From CAYOKT01 sp964404605 (GTDB lineage Bacteria > Electryoneota > Electryoneia > Electryoneales > Electryoneaceae): a DNA stretch of 18,773 nucleotides. Shown here piece by piece: positions 6,533 to 12,815 of the stretch. Position 1 is the stretch's first letter; each line of letters opens with the position of its first letter. The DNA is taken from positions 1 to 18,773 of the forward strand of contig CAYOKT010000056.1 of the NCBI GenBank assembly GCA_964404605.1. Reading direction: 5' to 3'. A program made the position numbers and the translations under genes. Under the pieces are notes generated by a model. It did not search any database, had not been told where the DNA came from, and saw only the letters and a list, made by a program, of their open reading frames with translations.

Positions 6533-9500
6533 ATGACATCTCCACGATCCGGCAGGGTGGAAATGCGCGACGGTTTATGCGGCATCTGTCCGGCCGGCTG
6601 CTGGGTCCGGGCGGAGATCGAGGACGGGCGGCTGGTTTCGGTGGAGGCGCTGCCGGACCATCCCCTGGGCATGATCTGCCATATCGGCCGGCATTCGCCC
6701 CAAATCGTCCACGATCCGCAGCGCCTGCGCCACCCGCTGAGGCGCGTGGGACCCAAGGGTTCCTTCGACTTCGAGCGAATCAGTTGGGACGAGGCTTACA
6801 GCACCATTGTCAATGAGCTGCAACGCCTCAAGCAGGAATCCGGTCCCGAGTCGACGGCGATCTACACCGGCCGGGGCAGCTTCGACATGTCGCTCTGCGA
6901 CCTGTTCCAACCGGCCGGGGTCGCTGTCTCCTCGGCCTCGAGCGTGCTCTTTCCCTTCGGTTCGCCCAACACGCTGGGGGTGGGGGCACTCTGCTATGTC
7001 TCGTTCGCCATGATCGCGCCCCATGTCACCCTGGGGGAGATGTACATCACCATGGACACCGAGATCGACGACGCGGACCTGGTCGTCGTCTGGGGCGCCA
7101 ACCCCGCGACCGATTCGCCGCCTCGTGTCCACCAGCAGATCCTCGCGGCCCGGCGGCGCGGAGCGGAAGTCATCGTCATCGATCCGCGCCGCACCAGGAC
7201 GGCTCGCCAGGCCGAGGCGGAGTGGATCCCCGTGCGGCCCGGCACCGACGGCGCCCTGGCCCTGGGATTGATCAATGTGCTCATCGAAGAGGAGCTGTAC
7301 GACGAGTCTTTCGTGCGCGATTGGACGGTCGGTTTCGCCGAGCTCTCGCGCCTGGTGCAGCATTACCGGCCCGAGGTCGTCGAAACGGTGACCGGTGTCC
7401 CCGCCGACAGGGTCCGTTCGCTCGCGCGGCGTATCGCTTCGGCCCGGGGCGCCTCACCCGTCATGTACACCGGCCTCGAGTATTCCGACAGCGGCGTGCA
7501 GGCGATCCGGGCGGTCCTCACCCTCTGGGCCGTCGCGGGACAACTGGATGTGCCGGGCGGCCTTGTCATCCGGATGAAAGAGAACGTCTTTCCCCAGAAC
7601 CGCTCGGGGCTCGTTCCCAACCCGGACGTCCGCAAGGCGCTCGGCAGGGACCGCTTCCCGGTCTATTCGCACTACCGGGGGGAATCACACGCGATCGCCC
7701 TGCCCAGGTCGGTCCTCGAGGGCGAACCTTACAAGGTACGCGGCCTGATCATTCTCGGTGGATCGATCATCACCTCCTGGCCGCAGCCTCGAGTGTGGAA
7801 GAAGACGCTCGCGGCACTGGACCTGCTTGTCTGCATCGACCGCTACCTGACCGCGGACGCCGCCTACGCGGACATCGTGCTTCCCGCCGCCACGGGGTAT
7901 GAAATTACCTCCTACATGCGCTACGGTCCTTTGTTCAAGATTCGCGAGCGCCTGGTCGAGCCCCAGGGCGAGGCCCGCAACGATTTTCTGATCCTGGCTG
8001 AGCTGGCCGAACGGCTCGGTTATGGACACCTGTACCCGCAGACCGAGGAGGCGATCCTCGAACACGCCCTGGCCGAAACCGGTTTCACCGTCGAAGAGGT
8101 CCGGGCGGCGGGCGGTTCGGTCCAACTGCCCTCGACGATGATGCAGTATCGCAAGTGGGAAAAGGGGCTGCTGCGGGAAGACGGCCGGGCGGGGTTCAAC
8201 ACGCCGAGCGGGAAGTTCGAGATCAGCTCGAGCATTCTCGCGGAGCATGGCTACGATCCCCTCCCGGTCTACACCGAGCCGGCCGAAGGCCCCCTCGCCC
8301 GCCCGGACCTAGCCGAGCGCTTTCCGCTCATCTTCAACTCCGGGTCGAGGACGATCTATGACTTTCGCTCGCAGCATCACGGTGTCCGCGGGCTCGCCGA
8401 CAGCATGCCCGAGCCTTTCGTGGTGATGAACACGAGGGATGCCGAGGCGCGAAACATCGTGGATGGCGACGCGGTCGAGATCACGACTCCCCATGGTCGA
8501 CTCCGCTTCGCCGCCCGGGTCACCGATGATATCATGAGCGGGGCGGTCGACGCCGTCATGGGTGGAGGAGGACCCCTCGGCCCGGAAGCCTGGCAGAAGT
8601 GCAACACCAACGAGTTGACCGACCTCGAACATTACGACCCGATATCGGGCTTTCCCGTCTACAAGACGCTTCTGTGCGAGGTGACAAAGGTGAAGGACCG
8701 CGGCGGTCGTCGAAACCCCCGTGAGGAGATCGAGGATGAGCCGGACAGCGTCGTCGCACCGGTCGTGACAAGGCGTCAGGTCTACCTGGACGCCAGCGCC
8801 ACCACGCCGATTGCCCATGAAGTCCTGGAAGCGATGATGCCTTTCCTCTCCTCGAGGTATGGCAACCCCTCCAGCATCCATCGCAGTGGAGTCGAGGCGA
8901 AAGACGCCGTCGAGGGAGCCCGCCGCGCCATCGCCAATGTCCTCAACTGCACGGCCCGGCGTATCCTTTTCACCGGGAGCGGCACCGAGTCCGACAACCT
9001 CGCCATCAAGGGCGTCGCCCGGGCACACGGGGAGCGCGGGCGGCACATCGTGACAACGGCGATCGAGCATCCGGCGGTGCTCTCCACCTGTCGCTCCCTC
9101 CAGGCGCAGGGATTTGAGATCACCTGGCTCACCGTGGATGGGGACGGCCTGGTCAGCCCCGGGGAGTTGGCCCGCTCGCTGCGTGATGACACCATCCTCG
9201 TCTCGGTGATGATGGCGAACAACGAGATCGGCACGGTGCAACCGATCCGCGAACTCGCAGAAATCGCCCGCGAGCGGGGGGTTCTCTTTCACACCGATGC
9301 GGTCCAGGCGCTGGGCAAACTGCCCATCGATGTCGACGCACTCGGCATCGACCTGCTGTCGGTCTCGGCTCACAAGATCCACGGGCCCAAGGGCGTCGGG
9401 GCGCTCTACCTGCGGAATGGAGTGGACCTTCTCCCGTTACTGCACGGCGGAAAGCAGGAGGGTGGGCTGAGGGCGAGCACCGAGAATGTGCCCGCAATCA

Positions 9501-9937
9501 TCGGCTTCGGAGAGGCGTGCGAACTTGCCGCGCGGCGTCTCGATCAGGGCGAGATGGAACGGGTGCGCCTGCTTCGCGATCGACTCGAGCAGGGTGTGCG
9601 CGACCTCGTTTCCGGTGCCCGGCGCAACGGGCACGCGTCCCGCCGGCTCCCCAGTGTGCTGAATATGATGCTGCCGGGAATCCGCGGTGAGTCACTGGTG
9701 CTGCAGCTGGACCGCAGGGGTGTATGCCTCTCCTCGGGATCGGCGTGCAAATCGGGCAACCCTGAACCGTCCCACGTCCTCAAGGCGCTGGGGCTGGGCG
9801 ACGAGGAGGCGCACTGTTCGGTGCGATTCTCCCTGAGCGCGGACAACACGGACGACGACATCGAGCAGGCGCTCGAGAGGCTCGCCGAGGTGGTTCACGA
9901 TACCCGCAGCTCCATCCGCTTTGCCGGCTGCCGCTGA
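6533..9937 (+). CDS. Fusion of molybdopterin oxidoreductase with IscS/NifS-type cysteine desulfurase
   Basis: A single 1134-aa protein. Residues 11-715 form a DMSO-reductase-superfamily Mo/W-bisPGD enzyme. It has an N-terminal [4Fe-4S] motif (Cys16, Cys19, Cys23, Cys49), the GSPNTLGVGALC segment with Cys154 as likely metal ligand, the VVVWGANPATDSP and IVIDPRRTRTA segments, and a C-terminal dinucleotide-binding domain (about 595-718). Ile51 replaces the Lys usual in CxKG after the last cluster Cys. A charged linker (about 719-746) leads to a complete PLP-dependent cysteine desulfurase at 748-1125: YLDASATTPI, TGSGTESDNLAIKG, AIEHPAV, SAHKIHGPKG with PLP Lys948, and SSGSACKSGN with persulfide Cys1072. 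The ATG at 6533 has GGAACGG upstream; Met11 (6563) preceded by AGGGTGG is an alternative. In E. coli, IscS sulfur reaches formate dehydrogenase's Mo through FdhD, so the fusion may sulfurate its own cofactor. The oxidoreductase substrate is unknown. Confidence 0.9.
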   Translation: MTSPRSGRVEMRDGLCGICPAGCWVRAEIEDGRLVSVEALPDHPLGMICHIGRHSPQIVHDPQRLRHPLRRVGPKGSFDFERISWDEAYSTIVNELQRLKQESGPESTAIYTGRGSFDMSLCDLFQPAGVAVSSASSVLFPFGSPNTLGVGALCYVSFAMIAPHVTLGEMYITMDTEIDDADLVVVWGANPATDSPPRVHQQILAARRRGAEVIVIDPRRTRTARQAEAEWIPVRPGTDGALALGLINVLIEEELYDESFVRDWTVGFAELSRLVQHYRPEVVETVTGVPADRVRSLARRIASARGASPVMYTGLEYSDSGVQAIRAVLTLWAVAGQLDVPGGLVIRMKENVFPQNRSGLVPNPDVRKALGRDRFPVYSHYRGESHAIALPRSVLEGEPYKVRGLIILGGSIITSWPQPRVWKKTLAALDLLVCIDRYLTADAAYADIVLPAATGYEITSYMRYGPLFKIRERLVEPQGEARNDFLILAELAERLGYGHLYPQTEEAILEHALAETGFTVEEVRAAGGSVQLPSTMMQYRKWEKGLLREDGRAGFNTPSGKFEISSSILAEHGYDPLPVYTEPAEGPLARPDLAERFPLIFNSGSRTIYDFRSQHHGVRGLADSMPEPFVVMNTRDAEARNIVDGDAVEITTPHGRLRFAARVTDDIMSGAVDAVMGGGGPLGPEAWQKCNTNELTDLEHYDPISGFPVYKTLLCEVTKVKDRGGRRNPREEIEDEPDSVVAPVVTRRQVYLDASATTPIAHEVLEAMMPFLSSRYGNPSSIHRSGVEAKDAVEGARRAIANVLNCTARRILFTGSGTESDNLAIKGVARAHGERGRHIVTTAIEHPAVLSTCRSLQAQGFEITWLTVDGDGLVSPGELARSLRDDTILVSVMMANNEIGTVQPIRELAEIARERGVLFHTDAVQALGKLPIDVDALGIDLLSVSAHKIHGPKGVGALYLRNGVDLLPLLHGGKQEGGLRASTENVPAIIGFGEACELAARRLDQGEMERVRLLRDRLEQGVRDLVSGARRNGHASRRLPSVLNMMLPGIRGESLVLQLDRRGVCLSSGSACKSGNPEPSHVLKALGLGDEEAHCSVRFSLSADNTDDDIEQALERLAEVVHDTRSSIRFAGCR

Positions 9938-9946
9938 CTGCATGAC

Positions 9947-10102
9947 GGATGGGTGGCCCGATGGATGGGTGGCCNNNNNNNNNNNNNNNNNNNNNNNNNN
10001 NNNNNNNNNNNNNNNNNNNNNNNNNNNNNNNNNNNNNNNNNNNNNNNNNNNNNNNNNNNNNNNNNNNNNNNNNNGGATGGGTGGCCCGATGGATGGGTGG
10101 CC
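9947..10102. repeat. 16-bp tandem repeat array interrupted by an assembly gap
   Basis: The unit is GGATGGGTGGCCCGAT. One full unit plus 12 bp is visible on the left (9947-9974) and an identical 28 bp on the right (10075-10102). Positions 9975-10074 are exactly 100 N, the usual placeholder for unknown length. The last unit merges into REP-like copy 5, whose terminus GGGTGGCC is part of the unit. Confidence 0.85.
9975..10074. other. Scaffold gap (100 N)
   Basis: Exactly 100 undetermined bases, flanked on both sides by the same 28 bp. The contigs most likely failed to join because of the tandem repeat. They could even be an overlap that was scaffolded rather than merged. Confidence 0.98.
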
Positions 10103-10168
10103 TGGGACTTCAGTCCCAGGTTTCATAAGGGAAAGAACTACATGCCATGACACCGTTGTGTGGTCCTG
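10095..10168 (+). repeat. REP-like element copy 5 with conserved tail
   Basis: GGGTGGCCTGGGAC (10095-10108), a 4-nt TTCA centre, then GTCCCAGGTTTCAT (10113-10126). Nine bases later, 10135-10168 repeats the 34-bp tail found after copy 3. This is the minimal form of the family, with no palindromic insert. Confidence 0.7.
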
Positions 10169-10200
10169 TTGTTATACAACAGGGTTTATTAAATATTTTA
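10165..10200 (+). terminator. Possible intrinsic terminator downstream of the fusion gene
   Basis: CCTGTTGT (10165-10172) and ACAACAGG (10176-10183) form a perfect 8-bp stem with a 3-nt loop, followed by GGTTTATTAAATATTTTA. The downstream tract is T-rich but not a clean run. It could end transcription of the oxidoreductase-desulfurase gene, although that gene ends beyond the gap. Alternatively it is the inner hairpin of the repeat unit. Confidence 0.38.
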
Positions 10201-10265
10201 TCGCTTATTCTTTCTCATAACTTTATCAAACCATTGATTTTGTGCTTGGGAGATGACAGGGGAGA

Positions 10266-10296
10266 TGAGACCCGGGACTGAAGTCCCGGGCCACCC
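10266..10296 (-). repeat. REP-like element copy 6
   Basis: Read on the plus strand: TGAGACCCGGGAC, a TGAA centre, GTCCCGGGCCACCC. It is the near-exact reverse complement of copy 5 (29 of 32 positions over 10265-10296). The two enclose 138 bp whose right two-thirds are strongly AT-rich. Confidence 0.7.
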
Positions 10297-10346
10297 TTCG
10301 GAGCGGGATACCGTTCGCTGTGCCCCGATGTTGACCTCTCCCGGAC

Positions 10347-11573
10347 TCAATGGCTTCCGCTTGCCCCACCCCGCCAGTCGGCGGGCAACAGACCTTCGTT
10401 CACCGCCAGTTCGATCGTCCGCAGGGCGCGCTTGACCACGGGCGGATCGATCATCTTGCTGCCGAGGCTGACCACGCCCAGGCCGCGGCGTTCGGCCTCC
10501 TCGTAGGCCGTTACGATCCGCTTCGCCTTTGCGATCTCCTCCTCGCCGGGGGCGAAGCCGCGGTGGACCACGGCGATCTGCCGCGGGTGGATGCAGCCCT
10601 TCCCCTCGAAGCCGAGGGCTTTCGCTTCCGCCACGGCGGCGGCGAGCCCCTCCTCGTCGGCGACATCGGAGAAGACGGTGTCGATCGGCTGTACGCCGGC
10701 CGCGCGGGCGCCGTTGAGCACCTGCGCGCGGGCCCAGAAGCTCTCCGATCCGGTTTTCGTCCGCTGCGCCCCGATGTCCGCGGTGTAATCCTCCAGCCCG
10801 ATGGCGAGCGCAACCACGGAATCGTGCGCCGAGGCGATATCATAGGCGAACCATGCGCCCTTGGCCGACTCGACGATCGGCATCAGCCAGACCGGGTCCA
10901 CCCGCCCCGCCTCACGGAGGAGTTCCGCGGTCCGGCGCGCCACGGCGAGCACATCCTCGGGGCTCTCCACCTTCGGGATCAGCAGGGTTTGCACCCCGTG
11001 GGGCACCACCCAGTCGAGGTCCTCGAGCCCTCGCTCGCCCTGGTTGATGCGCACCATGCGCTCCGAATCCGCGAAGTCGAGGTGGACGAGGGCGTTACGG
11101 ACGAGCACGCGGGCGGCATCCTTCTCCGCGGGGGCGACGGAGTCCTCGAGGTCGAGGATGAGGCCGTCGGGATGGTGCAGCGCCGCGTTGAACATGAATT
11201 TCGGCTCGTTGCCCGGCAGGTAGAGGCGGCTGCGACGGGGGCGGCGTTTGGTCGACGGGGGGGAGGGCGGCCCCTGCGGCGGCAGCCAGGGGTCGTGTTC
11301 CGCCTCCGGGTCGAGGCGGCGCACCGCCGCCTCGAGGCGCGCCATGAGGACGAAGGGCAGGGCGCCCTGGTCCTCCACGGTCACCCGGGCGTGTTCGATG
11401 CCGAAATGGGCCAGCCCCTCGCGCAGCAGTTTTTCCGTGGCGGCCCCGTAGAGCGAGGCGACCTTGCTCGTCAACCGGAGGTCGATTCCCCCAGAGCGTT
11501 TCGTTTCGATCGAAACCCACACATCCGAGCGCACCGCGGCGCCGCGTATTCCCGCTTCCGCACGTCTCTTCAT
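10347..11573 (-). CDS. Citrate lyase ACP (CitD-like) fused to CitE/HpcH-type aldolase
   Basis: The 408-aa protein has two domains. Residues 5-88 resemble CitD, the citrate lyase acyl carrier protein (SGGIDLRLTSKVASLYG and VTVEDQGALPFVLMARLEAAV). A Pro/Arg-rich linker (about 89-113) leads to a complete CitE-like TIM barrel: RSRLYLPGNEPKFMF, ILDLEDSVAPAEK, MVRINQGERG, LLIPKVESPED, PIVESAKGAW, AIGLEDYTADIG and GKGCIHPRQIAVVH. CitE-type enzymes cleave (3S)-citryl or related beta-hydroxyacyl thioesters. In CitD the prosthetic-group Ser lies in a TLESxD context; here the aligned residues read AAVRSD, so Ser16 is displaced by about one position. The start at 11573 is supported by GGGGATGG upstream; the frame is open to 11645. 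No citF, citX or citG is nearby, so the true substrate may not be citrate. Confidence 0.85.
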   Translation of the reverse strand: MKRRAEAGIRGAAVRSDVWVSIETKRSGGIDLRLTSKVASLYGAATEKLLREGLAHFGIEHARVTVEDQGALPFVLMARLEAAVRRLDPEAEHDPWLPPQGPPSPPSTKRRPRRSRLYLPGNEPKFMFNAALHHPDGLILDLEDSVAPAEKDAARVLVRNALVHLDFADSERMVRINQGERGLEDLDWVVPHGVQTLLIPKVESPEDVLAVARRTAELLREAGRVDPVWLMPIVESAKGAWFAYDIASAHDSVVALAIGLEDYTADIGAQRTKTGSESFWARAQVLNGARAAGVQPIDTVFSDVADEEGLAAAVAEAKALGFEGKGCIHPRQIAVVHRGFAPGEEEIAKAKRIVTAYEEAERRGLGVVSLGSKMIDPPVVKRALRTIELAVNEGLLPADWRGGASGSH

Positions 11574-11766
11574 CGTCCATCCCCAAGAGCTGTTTCGCCG
11601 AACGTACATTCCGCGCCGCGTGCACTTCAAGCGGCGAGGAGCCATCCGATGCGCTGGTGTGCGTTGCCTCTGAAGCCCGGGGGTTGCCCGGACGGCCGGG
11701 AAACGGTAGTTTTCCTCGCCCCTCGCCGCCTTCGAACATGGCCGGGGGCGGGGGAGTCAACCCACG

Positions 11767-12006
11767 ATGGCAGGCCTCATGTTCAGAAGACGCACGATGC
11801 CTTGGTATGGGAAGTTCTTCGCGCTTTCGGGGGTGCTCGCCGGGTTGATCTGGAGCGAGCGCCGCTCGCCGATGATCCTGCCGGAGTTGATGGCCGGAGT
11901 CCGCCGTCGCATCGACCGGCTGGTGCAACCCCGCCTGAAAGTATTGCTCGAACGCCTGGTTCATCGTGGAGCCGGCCGCGGCGCCGCGCGGGAGGGCGGC
12001 GCTTGA
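11767..12006 (+). CDS. Small hypothetical membrane protein, coupled to the carotenoid gene
   Basis: This 79-aa ORF has one probable membrane segment (FFALSGVLAGLIW, about residues 17-29), followed by a basic, amphipathic-looking C-terminal half rich in Arg. No family is recognised. Its TGA overlaps the TTG start of the next gene (TTGA, 12003-12006), an arrangement typical of translational coupling and the best evidence that it is real. GGGGGAG lies about 10 nt before the ATG at 11767; starts at 11779 or 11797 are also possible. It could be an accessory to the carotenoid enzyme or a chance frame. Confidence 0.5.
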   Translation: MAGLMFRRRTMPWYGKFFALSGVLAGLIWSERRSPMILPELMAGVRRRIDRLVQPRLKVLLERLVHRGAGRGAAREGGA

Positions 12007-12773
12007 GCACCTTCGTCATCCTCTTCACCGTGCTCGTGCTGGCATCGATGGCGGCGGACCGCCTGCTCCAGGCGGTGGGGAGGCCTGCGGGGCCTTTCCT
12101 GGATGCGCTGCAGCTCTGGGCGGGCATCGCGGCGGTGGCCGCGCACAGCTTGTATCTCAACGGCCCGGACTGGACCCTGCGGTTCACCCTGGTCGCGCTC
12201 ATCCTGCCCTATGCCTTCGAGGCGCTGGGGCACAGGACCGGGTTTCCCTTCGGAGTCTACCGGTACCAGCCGGTCGCCGGTCCGGCGCTGCCTGGCGGTA
12301 TTCCGCTGGCGATCGTCCTCTCCTGGTGGGCGCTGCTCTACGCGTTCTGGATGAACGGGGGGATCATCGCGGGGACCCTGGGGCTGTCGTCCGGCTGGGC
12401 GGCGATCGGGGTCGCGGCCGTGACCGCGTCGCTGTTCGACATGGTGGCGGACCCCGTGGCGGTGCACATGGGAGTCTGGCGCTGGAAGCGGTCGGGGCGC
12501 TGGGAGGGGATCCCCGCCGGTAATTTCCTCGGCTGGGCGCTCACCGCCGGGGTCACCCTCACCGTGGTCCGGGCCGTGGCCGGGCTGCCGGGCCAGGGCA
12601 TTCTCCAGCCGTCACCGCTGCTCGCCGGCCTCCCGGCGCTGGGGCTTTCCGCCGGATTCGCCCATCTCGCCGCGGCGGCGAAGATGAGGGGATTCCGCAA
12701 GGCGAGTCTCCTCGGCGGCGTCCTCGCCGTTCTCGCCCTGCTGGTGTTCGTCCGGGCCGTTCCCTGGGGATGA
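12003..12773 (+). CDS. Carotenoid biosynthesis membrane protein (DUF422/CruF-like)
   Basis: The 256-aa protein is largely hydrophobic, with about seven membrane segments. Three conserved family blocks are visible: HRTGFPFGVYRY (77-88), DMVADPVAVHMGVWRW (146-161) and GIPAGNFLGW (169-178). Members include CruF and bisanhydrobacterioruberin hydratase, which hydrate the 1,2 double bond of acyclic carotenoid end groups. Many relatives are untested. It starts with TTG at 12003, with GGAGGG 6 nt upstream and a 1-4 nt overlap with the small upstream ORF. The frame is open far upstream (to 10350), but that part is antisense to the citrate-lyase-like gene. No crtB/crtI neighbours are present, so the pathway is inferred from the family alone. 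Confidence 0.85.
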   Translation: MSTFVILFTVLVLASMAADRLLQAVGRPAGPFLDALQLWAGIAAVAAHSLYLNGPDWTLRFTLVALILPYAFEALGHRTGFPFGVYRYQPVAGPALPGGIPLAIVLSWWALLYAFWMNGGIIAGTLGLSSGWAAIGVAAVTASLFDMVADPVAVHMGVWRWKRSGRWEGIPAGNFLGWALTAGVTLTVVRAVAGLPGQGILQPSPLLAGLPALGLSAGFAHLAAAAKMRGFRKASLLGGVLAVLALLVFVRAVPWG

Positions 12774-12815
12774 TCGAGGCGGGGGCTATCGGTTCTCCTG
12801 GATCGATCCACCGGG

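Larger units (their letters stand above)
9938..10346. other. Repeat island with scaffold gap between two convergent genes
   Basis: It lies between the fusion gene (+) and the citrate-lyase-like gene (-). It contains a tandem repeat broken by 100 N, an inverted pair of REP-like elements, and an AT-rich core. Its true length is unknown because the gap size is nominal. No gene is seen in the visible sequence. Confidence 0.7.

Noticed and set aside
6193..6756. N-terminal extension of the ICMT-family protein up to 6756
   Set aside because: It would overlap the start of the oxidoreductase-desulfurase gene and cross a REP-like element. The ATG at 6192 gives the normal family N-terminus.
6992..6994. 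Selenocysteine as the metal ligand of the oxidoreductase
   Set aside because: The ligand position is an ordinary TGC cysteine codon and there is no in-frame TGA in the gene, so no selenocysteine insertion is needed.
9947..10102. CRISPR array at the N gap
   Set aside because: The visible units are directly abutting 16-mers with no unique spacers, and no cas gene is in the window.
10350..12002. Long N-terminal extension of the carotenoid protein
   Set aside because: The open frame upstream of 12003 is antisense to the citrate-lyase-like gene. The TTG at 12003 has a good ribosome site and gives the normal family length.
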